NCBI GenBank assembly: GCA_012934845.2
Contig: WNNJ02001611.1
Location: forward strand, 62,001-126,000
DNA from: Pomphorhynchus laevis
Lineage: Eukaryota; Acanthocephala; Palaeacanthocephala; Echinorhynchida; Pomphorhynchidae
Direction: 5' to 3'
DNA length: 64,000 nt
Made by a program: the position numbers and the translations under genes. Under the pieces are notes generated by a model. The model searched no databases. It had not been told where the DNA came from and was given only the letters and a program-made list of their open reading frames with translations. Positions 10,591-20,601 of the stretch are shown piece by piece (the stretch's first letter is position 1; every line of letters begins with the position of its first letter).

Positions 10591-11210
10591 ACTTACCTCA
10601 GCTAACAATGTAGCTTCAGGACATTTTGTTGTCTTAAGAAAGGGGATCCATTTCCGTTATAGAAATTTTGATAGTCCGATAAAATGGATGTGAGGGTATG
10701 AATCACATACATCGCTGAATTGATACGCCGAATTGAGCGAATCCAGTGATCCAACTTAATACGCGTATCTTTCTTTATGTAATTGGTTATACCAATGAAG
10801 GATCCTAAAATCCCAATCCCGTCATACTTTATTTTTATTCCATGAAACATCTCTTCAATGTCGCTTTGCTATTGATGAAGCAGTAAACATATTTTTGAAG
10901 GATTGTCAAAGTAGCCGATTTATGGCCCCATTTTCTGTATTATTCCATGCATGTTTAATATCATGTGGCTGTCCGACCAATTAGACGTCATCGGCGAGCC
11001 AGCAGTGTATATGTTCTGGCACTCCGTATTTTACAGATTAGTGGTAGTGACGCCATTGCAAATGCAGCCATTGTAAGAAGATCACCCGGCGTCACATCCA
11101 ATTCTGCATATATCGTATTGCCATTACCCAGGACACGTTGAGCATTGACTGAATAAATATTCTCGAAAACACAAGCAAACGCTGGGCAAACGTACCTCAT
11201 ATTATTACAT
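10591..11210 (-). mobile_element. Reverse-transcriptase fragment, GDPL-type
   Basis: The minus strand encodes YVCPAFACVFENIY...LDVTPGDLLTMAAFAMASLPLI (about 11040-11200), corresponding to RT motif B of an RT group common in invertebrate genomes (usual form GTTQGDPLAM). About 150-300 bases downstream comes a C-terminal segment with GILGSFIG (10602-10850). The YADD region between is not readable, so the copy is decayed and internally deleted. Motif and order support an RT; the clade is not assigned. Confidence 0.5.
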
Positions 11211-12829
11211 ATAGGGTGTTAGCTGAAAAGCTGTTTTGCCTGATCGAAAGAGGAAAAAAACTTAAAGTTTACAAATTAATATAGGGTAATCAGTAAATTG
11301 TCCGCATCAAGATCATTTGAGCTAACAGGATTCACTATATCCGTGAAAGTGCGAGTGTCGATTCACCATCCCTGCTAGGCACAGTTGCTTGAACTTCTTC
11401 ACCTAAGATGCAGCGACGATTTCCTCAGGCAACACATTCCACAAGTTGAGCCCACGGTGTTATAGTCGAAAGTTGGAGGGCGATTGAGAATAGTGTCTGT
11501 TATACAGCGCTTGCGAGTAACCGCGTAATGCCCTACTTCTCAATCCAAAGATTTTAGTGGGGGAGGCAATCAAGTTTGTTTACAATCGCAAAGGCAGGAC
11601 AAGTCTAATAAGACAAATCTGTCACGAATCGAGCGTATCCCTAGCGCGAGCAGTCGCATGCGGCAGGACGTTCCAGGCCTAAAGCATCTCCTTGAACCTC
11701 TCTTAAGTACCAACTAATAGTCTAGCAAATCTCGCTTAGTGGTAGGAAAACATGTAAGGATGCAGTACTCCAGATGACGGCGGACTAGTGAAGAAAATAA
11801 GATACTAAACATTGGAGGTAACATTATGAGAAATATATTTTTAATGTAGTACAATCCCCTGGTTGCATTTATCTTTGCGCGCTCACTATTCAATCGTGCC
11901 TTAATAGAGCAATGAATTATTACACCTAAGCCTTTATGGTTTTCAACTTCATTTAATAACGCACTACCAATGCGATACTGAAATGACGAAGAAGTATTCC
12001 CCATTTTCATCAAAACACATTTATCAACGTTTAACATGAGTCCAGTGGCTTCACACTATTCAGTAAGGCAGTCCAGGTCGTTCTGTAGTTACTGACAATC
12101 GGTAGGTGTATGAACAACAGTCCAGATTTTTAAATCACCAGCATATGCCAAAACAGGGTTCTTTAAACGCAGGAGCAGGTCATTAAGAAATATTACAAAA
12201 AGAAGTGAGCCCATAACGGATCATTGAGGTACACCGGAAAGCACCCTATAGCTCTTTGAAAGAACACCACCAACACTTACTTGGAATGACCGCAAAGATA
12301 AGAAATTCTTAATCCACTGAATGGTATGAAAATGGAAACCATAGTGAGCAAGCAATGGTACGATACCGTCATGAGGAACACTGTCAAAGGTCTTAGGAAA
12401 GTCCAAAAAGACAGCGTCGATAACATAGCCAGAACTCAAGGCGTCCGTCTATCTTTCACGAGCTGTCATTAAATAGGTTAAACAAGAACAGCCCAGCATA
12501 AATCCGTGTTTTGAGTTCAAGATAATACTGTTTTTCTTAAGATGAAATCAAATCTGTTTCGAAACTAGTTTTTCGAGAATTTTGCAAAACACGCAAATAA
12601 GGCTAATAAGGCAAAAGTCTGACGAACTAACAGATGGATGCTTCTGGGGTATCGGGACTACAATGGCACACTTTTCAATGTCAGGAATCCAGGAATGTTT
12701 GATGCTGTGTCGAAAAACAGAAGTTAAATGCTGACAGAGGAAATAAGCTAAATCACGAACCAAAAATGGTGCAATGTCATCAGGGCCCGGATAGCCAAAT
12801 TGCCTCAACGCCAACATCAGTTCACTGTA

Positions 12830-12874
12830 AATAGTCATTAGACTAATGACTATTCATTAGTCTAATGAATAGTC
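12830..12874. repeat. Chained palindromes interrupting the LINE
   Basis: Two overlapping near-perfect palindromes: arms 12830-12841/12843-12854 (centre A) and 12848-12860/12862-12874 (centre T). The following 75 bases contain further shuffled copies of the same words (GTAAAT, CATTAG). They interrupt the region encoding the RT fingers. Confidence 0.9.
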
Positions 12875-13786
12875 CATTTACACTATTCAATAGTCATTGA
12901 ACTAATATAAATGTCATTTACATTAGTTCACTGTAAATATCATTTACTTCAATCTTTATCGCGCACTTGCGAATAGGAACAAGAACCTCCAGCCAGACTA
13001 ACTGATTAAAGTCTACCGAAGAATTACATGGAACTGAGAAGCTCTTTGCCATATGATCAGAGATCTGGGGTTCCCTTGTCAGAACTCTATCCGACGAGTG
13101 AATGAAGTTAATTCCCTCATTTAAGTTTCGGAAACTACGAACGTATGACTAGAATCTCTTCGGATCATGAGAAATACACATCGCGATGTTGTTTTCGATC
13201 TTTTTTTAATTTTAGCCTGTTACAAAGATTCCGAGAAGCAGTGTACTCAATACGAAGAGACGGATATGTTCTCGACCTTCGTCATAATAGGGTTCGTACT
13301 TTCAGGGCTGCCATGATCTGATAGTCGAACCAAGGAGGCCGCGAGATACTCGATTTAGGTCGCTGCAATGGAGCGAAAACATTAAACGTTCGCAATAATT
13401 GGGCCGACAAGTGTTCATAACTTTCTGTAACAGAAAAGTTATACTTGCTGATTTCGGTAAAAAATGCTATTTGAAGTTGCTTAATGTCAACTTTAGCCCA
13501 ATTTATTTTCATGATCTGAGTGAAGGGTGAAAGCAGATCGTCGTGGTAAGGTACGTACCATGACAGTAAACAGTGATCACTGTTGCCTACTAATGGATGA
13601 TAGTAGATGTCGGAAATATTACCAATAATTCTTGTAAAAACTAAGTCAAGAATGTACCGGGAACAGTACGTAGGATGACAACCATGTTAAATCAGCATCA
13701 AGTCGAAAAGAAGGAAACTACCCAGTTCATTTTCAAGTCGAAGGCATGATGGCAAACTCTGACCTTCTCAATCAATGTTGGGAAGG

Positions 13787-14250
13787 TCAATTTTATAGAC
13801 TACATAGATATGGCCTCAACAAGTTCAAATCCAAGAAGGCTGAAAAGGAACGATACAATATACAGACATAAATTTTGACCCTACCTGAGAAAAATTCAGA
13901 ATGAAAGACCTTCAAAGAAAAGTTAATAGAATCCGAAAAAGTAGGTATGTCAGACACACCGATGGTACTGTAAATATACGCGGCTACACCACATCTTCGC
14001 TACAAGATTGACTATCCGTCAATTCTATAGACTACATAGATATGGCCTCAACAAATTCAAATCCAAGAAGGCTGAAAAGGAACGATACAATATACAGACA
14101 TAAATTTTGACCCTACCTGAGAAAAATTCAGAATGAAAGACCTTCAAAGAAAAGTTAATAGAATCCGAAAAAGTAGGTATGTCAGACACACCGATGTTAC
14201 TGTAAATATACGCGGCTACACCACATCTTCGCTACAAGATTGACTATTCG
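13787..14250. repeat. 232 bp tandem duplication
   Basis: Two head-to-tail copies with a 232-base period (13787-14018 and 14019-14250), differing at only a few positions (for example GATGGTACTG against GATGTTACTG). The duplication falls in the endonuclease region of the older LINE copy and postdates most of its decay. Confidence 0.93.
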
Positions 14251-14528
14251 AACGTAGCAAATAGTAGCTGGGAATTCAAACAACGTCGTCGAATATATTG
14301 GGATGCAATAAAGATTCAAAAATACAGAAGACACCATACTCATTTTTCAAGACAACATATTTTAGCTCAGTATATTGCCCCCACAAAACTGCGGACATTT
14401 GAGTAACCAAAATGTATTTTGCTATCATAGGAAATCTGAGAGATAGAATGAATATCACTAAAGTAAGCGATATCATTTGAGCGAAACCCATCTAATAATA
14501 ATACAATAATTTATTTAACGTGGCAAAT

Positions 14529-14545
14529 GCGTGCAAAATGCACGC
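14529..14545 (-). other. LINE family 2 3'-end hairpin, variant loop
   Basis: GCGTGC (14529-14534) and GCACGC (14540-14545) flank the loop AAAAT. The stem is identical to that at 9440-9455 although loop length and sequence differ. Confidence 0.85.
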
Positions 14546-15225
14546 TTACATAACTACTAACAAACAAACAGAAAAGATCATCAAAAGTCACAGATAATTA
14601 GTTAATTGTTGAAATGGAATTGGATTTGGTGTTTGAAGCACGGCATAGATGTTGATTGGCGGATATAAATAGGCAGTTGATTCCACAAGAGAGGAGCAGA
14701 TGTTGATTGGCGGATATGAATAGGCAGTCGATTCCACAAGAGAGGAGCAGCCACAACGAAGGAGCGGAAGCCAAAAGAGGTAGAGTAGATTGGGACATGT
14801 AAAAGAAGGGAATTACGGGAACGCAGAGCACAATACACAGTACGAGAATTGTCGAGAAAATGAAGGTTGAGAAATGAAGGGGTATGAGAAGTTATAAGGC
14901 GAAAAGCAATGATAAGAAGACGAATTTGAACACGACAATAAATGGTAGGCCAATCAAGAGAAACAAGATAGTGGGATGTATGATCAAAACGACGAAGACG
15001 GAGGATAACTCGAACGGCAGCGTTGATGATGCGTTGTAAAGGAAGGAGAGTGGATTTAGGTGAGTTGGAAAATAGACTAAGACATTAATCAAGTCTTGAG
15101 AAAAGAAGAGAATATATGAGAGTCATACAATAAGGGAAATCGATCAATCTACGAACTTGACGGAGATTGCGGAGTATCAAGGTAGATGAGCGTACTTTAT
15201 CACTAACGAAAGGTTTAAGTGAAAG

Positions 15226-16119
15226 TCAGTTGTCGAAATGAAAGCCTAGGAAAACGAGATTATCAACGATAGGAAGAATTGTAGAATTTAGTGATACGGA
15301 AGTAGGTTCTACGCCGAAGCTTCGAGGTAGGATCCACATAATTTTAGATTTATCAGGATTCAGAGAAATGCGAAGGGAAGAAATATGATTGGAAATTGAG
15401 ATAAGACAGCTGGAAACAGAAACACTAAGATCATGAATACGATAAGCAGGTGCGTGAGCATAGATGAGAATGTCATCAGCATATTGCATAACATGGAAGT
15501 TAAATGTATGATAAATCGAAGACAAGTTACCGAGAAGAAGAGAGAAAAGCATAGGGCCTAATATTGAGCATTCTGGAACACCGAACGGGATGGATGAAGG
15601 ATGGGATAGAGAAGAGTTAGAATATACGCGAAATGTACGGTTTGATAGATATGAAAAAAACCATGATACAGTGAGTAAAGAGAAGCCATAATCATAACGA
15701 AGGCGATGGAGAAGAATAGAGTGATCGATGATGTCAAAAGCAGACGATAGATCAAGAGAAACTATGACACTACATAATTTATGATCGCGCGAGATGAGTA
15801 AGTCATTATAAACTTTAAGACAGGCAATTTCAGTAGAGTGATTAGAGCGAAAAGCGGCTTGGAAGGGAGGAAACAAGTTAGAGGAAAAGAGATATGTATT
15901 AACTTGCTTGAGAACGAGACGTTCAAGGAATTTAGAGAGGGTTGGGAGAAGTGAGATTGGACGGTACGAAGATGGTAGTAAGGAGTCGAGAGATTGCTTT
16001 TTGATGAGAGGACGAACATTGGCGCATTTCCGGATGGAAGGAAATGTACGGCTACGGATGGACGAGTTGAACAATGTGGTTAGGAAGGGTGAGATAGAGG
16101 AGCAGATATTTTTAAGCAA
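15226..16119 (-). CDS. LINE family 2 ORF2, reverse transcriptase
   Basis: A 297-codon stretch of the RT domain. Visible motifs: YRPISLLPTLSKFLERLV (about residues 51-68), VSLDLSSAFDIIDH (motif A, about 120-133), FGVPECSILGPMLFSL (motif B, with E-C replacing the usual Q-G, about 185-200) and MQYADDILIYA (motif C, about 214-224). The catalytic aspartates of YADD are retained, but the GVPQG motif is changed to GVPEC and the frame is lost after 15226; the C-terminal domain continues in other frames to 14598. This supports an RT that was active and is now dead. Confidence 0.85.
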   Translation of the reverse strand: MLKNICSSISPFLTTLFNSSIRSRTFPSIRKCANVRPLIKKQSLDSLLPSSYRPISLLPTLSKFLERLVLKQVNTYLFSSNLFPPFQAAFRSNHSTEIACLKVYNDLLISRDHKLCSVIVSLDLSSAFDIIDHSILLHRLRYDYGFSLLTVSWFFSYLSNRTFRVYSNSSLSHPSSIPFGVPECSILGPMLFSLLLGNLSSIYHTFNFHVMQYADDILIYAHAPAYRIHDLSVSVSSCLISISNHISSLRISLNPDKSKIMWILPRSFGVEPTSVSLNSTILPIVDNLVFLGFHFDN

Positions 16120-16473
16120 GTGAGTGGGAATTGGGTCAGAAGGAGAGGTTTTATTAGGTAATGACAGCAGAACCGAAGAAACTTCATCAGACGAAACGGG
16201 AAGAAGGTGGAATAGTTATGGGAGGGAAGTATTTAAAGAGAAGAGTGGGTACAAGGGGGCTACGGGTAGTAGGGATCGTAAATTAGATAGCTTAGTTTGT
16301 AGATAAGAAGAAAATTCATCAGGATTTATATTACAAGAAGTAGATGATCGTGAAAGAATTGAGTTTAAGATTTTCCAATGAGATTTAGAGTTGGAAGATG
16401 ACTCGAGTTGATTTCGTCAAAAGATAGTACGTTTAGTACGTATAAGAATAAGATGTGAACGGCGTAGAGATAA

Positions 16474-17553
16474 TTAGGAATTCCGGATATTTGGAGGGAG
16501 TGAGTTGGGAGAACGTTTAAGAAAGCGATTATACACACGAAAAGAGTGACGGAGTCGACGCTTAGAAAGACTACAGTCAGAATCGAACCAGGGAGCATGG
16601 CGCAAGCGCTGAGAGCGTCGGAGTCGACTAGGCAGAAGTTTATTGATGATAGACATAAGTTCAGAATCAAACAGAATGCAAAGATCATCGGGAGAGAGAT
16701 AGTTAAGAGGAAATGAAAAGAGTGAAGAATTGAGTAAGGCTGTGCAGAGAATAGGGATATCGAGAAGTTTCCAGGGTCGACTTGGTGTGGATATTGGTGG
16801 AGGCGGAGAAGGAGGATGGGGACGAGTAAGAGTAAGAGTGACAAGGAAATGATCGGACAAACCGGGATCAGTAATTGACAAGGAAGTATAGTCATTGAAG
16901 CAGATAGGGACAGCAATGATGTCGAGAGCACCGCCGAGAATATGAGTTGGACTTGTTGAAAGTAATTTATAGTTAAAATCAGATAAAAGATTAGTTAAAG
17001 TGATAGAGTCATAGTCAGCTGGGCGATCAAAACGAATGTTAAAGTCACCGAGAACAAAAGAAGGAGTATAAGACAATGAACAGTGAGACATAAGATCTGC
17101 AAGGTCGTTAAAGAAGATACGTGAGGGGGCAACTGAACCTGGACGGTATACAATCACAAGTTCCAGAGGGAAAGGAGTTGATAATCTGCATATGAGTAAT
17201 TCGAACGAGGTGTAACGGATGTTAACGTTAATTTTACGTAAAGACATTGGGTGACGAGCAATGGCAACTATACCGCCATGGTTAAAAGCAGTAGATGTAT
17301 GAGAGGCAATTGGACGAGCTGATTCAACTAAAGAACAACCAGAGCGACAAAGACGACGAATAGCAAGATCGTCGGAGTCACAATGCCAGGATTCGGTAAT
17401 GCAGAGAATATCGATAGATAATTGATCGAAGATATCAAGGAGCATATCAGCTTTATGAAGAATGGTGCGAGTGTTGAATAGACTAAGACGAAAAGTATGC
17501 TTAGGAGCAAGATCGACTAGCGAAGAAGACAAGGGGGAGAGATGGGACGCCAT
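16474..17553 (-). CDS. LINE family 2 ORF2, APE-type endonuclease
   Basis: A 359-codon stretch. It opens with LSLFNTRTI (about residues 22-30; the usual catalytic Asn box) and DILCITESW (about 47-57; catalytic Glu). VYRPG, SFVLGDFNIRFDRP (about 165-178; Asp/Asn box) and LSDHFLV (about 228-234; the C-terminal SDH motif) follow in order, so all APE landmarks are present. After the domain the linker carries RHAPWFDSDC. The first ATG (17553) overlaps the end of ORF1 by about 37 bases. The frame shifts before the RT (16365-16474). Confidence 0.85.
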   Translation of the reverse strand: MASHLSPLSSSLVDLAPKHTFRLSLFNTRTILHKADMLLDIFDQLSIDILCITESWHCDSDDLAIRRLCRSGCSLVESARPIASHTSTAFNHGGIVAIARHPMSLRKINVNIRYTSFELLICRLSTPFPLELVIVYRPGSVAPSRIFFNDLADLMSHCSLSYTPSFVLGDFNIRFDRPADYDSITLTNLLSDFNYKLLSTSPTHILGGALDIIAVPICFNDYTSLSITDPGLSDHFLVTLTLTRPHPPSPPPPISTPSRPWKLLDIPILCTALLNSSLFSFPLNYLSPDDLCILFDSELMSIINKLLPSRLRRSQRLRHAPWFDSDCSLSKRRLRHSFRVYNRFLKRSPNSLPPNIRNS

Positions 17554-17840
17554 CGAATTTTTGGCCTTGTGTGTACAACGTGAAAATTTCCATTGATTTG
17601 ACGTATAGATAAGGATAACTCGCCGTTTGTTTCACGTCGATGTTTCTCTATGCGAGCTAAATTGAGCTGGGCAATATCAGAAGGGGAGCGGTCAGGAAAG
17701 ATACGACTATTAGACGAAGTGGTAAGAAGTTTAAAACGTTGGGAAAGTACCAAGGATGCATGTGAACTATGTCGGAAAACGATTTTTAGGAGTGGAGGAC
17801 TGATATGATTGGATTTAGTGGATTTGTTTAAACGGATCAA
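17517..17840 (-). CDS. LINE family 2 ORF1, C-terminal part
   Basis: A 107-codon continuation of ORF1 after a frame break around 17850-18010. It contains VFRHSSHASLVLSQRF and SDIAQLNLARIEKHRRE and ends in KIRWRPISPP. The family 1 ORF1 ends in a comparable VKWRPVVRWKQL sequence, so this is the same C-terminal domain of an RNA-binding-type ORF1 protein. Confidence 0.65.
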   Translation of the reverse strand: MIRLNKSTKSNHISPPLLKIVFRHSSHASLVLSQRFKLLTTSSNSRIFPDRSPSDIAQLNLARIEKHRRETNGELSLSIRQINGNFHVVHTRPKIRWRPISPPCLLR

Positions 17841-18009
17841 AGATACAGGAGCGATATTATTGAAGAGGGATGGATTATTATCAGGAAGAATGGTTGCTAG
17901 GATAGACCTGAAAGCAGATACATCATCATCGAGGCGACATTGAGGAGAAGCAGATTCGGAAACCTTTAAATTAGATATGATAATGCATCGATCGCGCGAA
18001 GGAAAACGA

Positions 18010-18894
18010 TTACGTAGTGGTGGACGGAAAGACCTGGTAGCAGTAGAGGCAGAAGAGCAGATAAACGTGGGAAGACAGGGTTGCTAAGTGAAGATTTAAG
18101 ATAGTTTGGAGCATGTGTGACAGGAGTGGAGTTTTGAATCGGTTGATCGGAGATGTTACTGGAGATGATTTTGACGGAAGGATGTAAATTATTGATAGGT
18201 GATACGGTTGGAGCATGTGTGACAGAAGTGGTTGTTGAATAGGTTGAACGGAGATGTTACTGGAGATAATTTTGACAAAAGGATGTAAATTATTGAGAAG
18301 TGATACGGTAGAGGTAGAGTAAGGAGTACGTGAAGAGAAGAAAGAAGTATGAGATGTATTTAGATGTGGGGATGAATAGGAAAAATGAGGTACGATATGA
18401 AGGCCTTTACTGTTTGCATTTTTAGGAAGATGAAGATTAAGGGAAGTTTTATCCGTAGTTAAAGGAGGAGTGTGTGTGAGAGAAGTTTCAAGAACGGGTT
18501 TCATAGATGACGAAGGAGTTAGTAAGCAAACGGATGACGACGATAGATTGGAAGATATGTTGTCGTTTGTTGATGTTCCATGTATAACAGCGGTCTGAGT
18601 CGACTGAGAGATATCATCAAGTTTATTTATTGAGCACAAATCTGTTTTGGTAGCGTTCAGAACGTCTCCACCGTTTAAGTGGTCATTCTTCATTAGCTTA
18701 CCTACGAGGGCAGCACAACAGAAGCCGCAGAGGAAATTCCGATTTAAAACGTTGTCCTCGTCAGTGAAAGGAATAACAACGTGAGTCCAAACATTGCAGT
18801 TCTTGTTGTCGCATCCAATTTGCTTTTCGATGTAAGCTTCCTTGACGGACTTGAGTTGCTGGCCGACATTTTTAGTTAGCTTTCTCTTTGCCAT
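18010..18894 (-). CDS. LINE family 2 ORF1, N-terminal zinc-binding part
   Basis: A 294-codon ORF starting at an ATG (18894) directly after the leader. Residues 28-80 hold CDNKNCNVWTHVVI and then FLCGFCCA, a Cys-rich C-x4-C...C-x2-C arrangement resembling a PHD-type finger, also found in the family 1 ORF1 (20602-21897). The rest is Ser/Thr/Pro-rich and low in complexity, with one near-duplicated segment (about 18100-18290). Presumably an RNA-binding chaperone partner of ORF2. The start is well supported: no upstream in-frame ATG before the leader repeats. Confidence 0.75.
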   Translation of the reverse strand: MAKRKLTKNVGQQLKSVKEAYIEKQIGCDNKNCNVWTHVVIPFTDEDNVLNRNFLCGFCCAALVGKLMKNDHLNGGDVLNATKTDLCSINKLDDISQSTQTAVIHGTSTNDNISSNLSSSSVCLLTPSSSMKPVLETSLTHTPPLTTDKTSLNLHLPKNANSKGLHIVPHFSYSSPHLNTSHTSFFSSRTPYSTSTVSLLNNLHPFVKIISSNISVQPIQQPLLSHMLQPYHLSIIYILPSKSSPVTSPINRFKTPLLSHMLQTILNLHLATLSSHVYLLFCLYCYQVFPSTTT

Positions 18895-18959
18895 AATAAA
18901 ATGTTAATTAGTTAGTTATAATCAAGAATGTTTAAACTCCGTTAGTCTGCAAGTCGTTA

Positions 18960-19082
18960 GTTGTAAGTAGCGAGCGGATGTCGTCGATGGTTGTCGATGG
19001 TTGTCGATAATTGTCAAGCGGATGGTTGTCGATGGTTGTCGTTAGTTGTCGTCGAAGGTTGTCGTTGGTTGTCGAAGATTGT
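18960..19082. repeat. TTGTCG minisatellite in the LINE 5' leader
   Basis: Irregular repeats of GATGGTTGTCG and GTTGTCG on the plus strand. They form the 5' leader of the minus-strand family 2 element and end exactly where the older LINE copy resumes. Tandem 5'-UTR units are a known LINE promoter arrangement; that role is inferred. Confidence 0.75.
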
Positions 19083-19084
19083 AG

Positions 19085-20200
19085 TTTGATATGGGCAACA
19101 ATCTATGCCCGTATTAAAGATTACCACCGCACTATTGGGCGCTACCGTACAACTTGAAAATTTCTTACAAGAAATTAGATTCGCCATTGTTCAGTCTTTT
19201 TTGCAATTCTATAAAGGCATCCTTTATCCTTTCCGTTCCTCGAGTGATAAATCTTGGAATATATGCAAGGAAGATCCGAGTAATCGAGATCTGTGATGAA
19301 GCAGAAAGTCGCCATATTTCCTAAAATTGAAAAAAACTTTAACAACCTAGGTTTCTCAGTCATTATTTTACCAAGACGAAAAACTTTCTTAACAACAAGG
19401 CTTTGAGCAACAGAGAGGTTTTCACTGTCGATTATTTTAAACAGAATTGCAAGGAGAATCTTAACGTCATTTTCTAGCATAACCTGTGTCATCGCTATCC
19501 GATTCTTTAACTCCAGATAGAATGATATTATATTGCCTATCTGAGATGGACTGTTTTCTACTTAATGTGTTACCTGAGCAATAACTTGCTTGAGAGTTGT
19601 CGACACTTCCCAATGTGAAATCATTACTGGTAGTCTATTGACACAGTAGTCAATTGGCTATTGACATTAGAAATGATTGATTCACTGATATGAGATGAGC
19701 TTCCTTAATGAGTTCCTTTACGCTCTCATTATGTGGAACCATACTGTGACCACTGGAAGGAGAGTTCTGTGTAACATTATTGTCAGAGTGAGTATTGACA
19801 GGATGCGTTCTTTCATTTTCTATATTACGAACAGTATAAGATTTTGAGTGCCATCTATTCCAGATACGAACAGGAGTAATTCCTGTAACTGACGCTGTAG
19901 TATTGCCCACTACCTGTGGGCATCTATGTGCATCTGAACCAATATCTGCATTCGAATCATTGGCGATCTCGACTCATTTTGTCAGAGTCTGTACTCTTCA
20001 TAATGAACATTTTTGGACACTGTTGTCATGACAAGATGATGATTTCGTGTTGTATTTACAAGTACTTGTAGTTCATCTATCTCCTTGCGTAAGATGTCAA
20101 TGACGTCTGTAGCACAAATCCCGCATAAGAAACATCTATTTAAGGCGCTTAAGACACCAACTGGCACTGATAAAATCGACCAATTCAAGAAACCTTCATT
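19085..20200 (-). mobile_element. Family 1 LINE, older copy, ORF1 part
   Basis: Minus-strand fragments aligned in order with the intact family 1 ORF1: CFLCGICATDV (about 20110-20140; Cys-rich finger), RIWNRWHSKSYTVRNIENE (about 19820-19870), KKVFRLGKIMTEKPRLLKF (about 19330-19390) and FQVVR...RPIVRW near 19120-19150. Several stops and frame changes. The 3' neighbour sequence in this copy continues at 14495 after the inserted family 2 element. It lies head-to-head with the intact family 1 element that starts near 20600. Confidence 0.78.
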
Positions 20201-20595
20201 GTCGCAGTCTACTCGTACCTCTTCGTTTTGGAGATTTAATCGATTAAATCGATTTTGGCGATTTAATCGATTGAATGCATTGCGCGCGTCGACGGCGAGT
20301 AGACCAACATCCTGGTTTCACATATTTGCTTATGAGAGAATGAATGGCGAATTCCACTCCACTATGCCTAGATGCACATAGTTGATATACATCAGCAACG
20401 TATTGGAATTGATGTGATTAAGACTCGTTTTACATATGATTCTACGAGTGAGATCGGCAACTACGATAGGAAGTATTCCTCCGGTTTTATCTGGGATCAC
20501 GATTAGTCTACATGTCACAAATGCCTCCAGGAATCAGAGGAATCTTTTGCTGATGAGAGGTGAACAGCAAATTTTGCTATCGAATGTGCTAACCC
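20201..20595. other. Spacer between two head-to-head LINE copies
   Basis: About 400 bases between divergent family 1 elements. It contains near-palindromic GATTTAATCGATT runs at 20228-20272. Small ORFs on both strands were not recognised. It may hold the 5' leaders of both elements. Confidence 0.45.
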
Positions 20596-20601
20596 TCGTA
20601 A

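Larger units (their letters stand above)
11290..14495 (-). mobile_element. Family 1 LINE (CR1/L2-like), older copy, ORF2 part
   Basis: Minus-strand homologue of ORF2 of the element at 20600-24870. Order: endonuclease start with VFCIFESLLHPNIFDDVV (about 14285-14400), a tandemly duplicated segment (13787-14250), linker with RPPWFDYQI (about 13310), RT fingers DIAPFLVRDL (12800), DFPKTFDSVPHDG (motif A, about 12370), GVPQ (12221), NVDKCVLMKMGN (12030), RRHLEYCI (11770) and the C-terminal LNLWNVLPEE box (about 11420-11450). Many frameshifts and stops, including palindromic insertions near 12840. Its upper end at 14495 is where a younger LINE inserted; the ORF1 part lies beyond it at 19085-20200. 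Confidence 0.82.
14500..19082 (-). mobile_element. Family 2 LINE (CR1/L2-like), near-full-length
   Basis: A long minus-strand non-LTR retrotransposon with a 5' minisatellite leader (about 18960-19080), ORF1 (18894 to about 17517), ORF2 with APE endonuclease (17553-16474), RT (about 16330-15226) and C-terminal domain (15092-14598), and a 3' end with the conserved hairpin and an ATT-rich tail (14500-14515). ORF2 has several breaks. The element is inserted in the older family 1 copy: the flanking sequences (11290-14495 and 19085-20200) read as consecutive parts of that copy's ORF2 and ORF1. No convincing target-site duplication was found. Confidence 0.88.

Noticed and set aside
15558-16306. Alternative-frame ORFs in the family 2 LINE
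   Set aside because: They overlap the RT ORF in other frames and have biased leucine/isoleucine composition typical of shadow frames.
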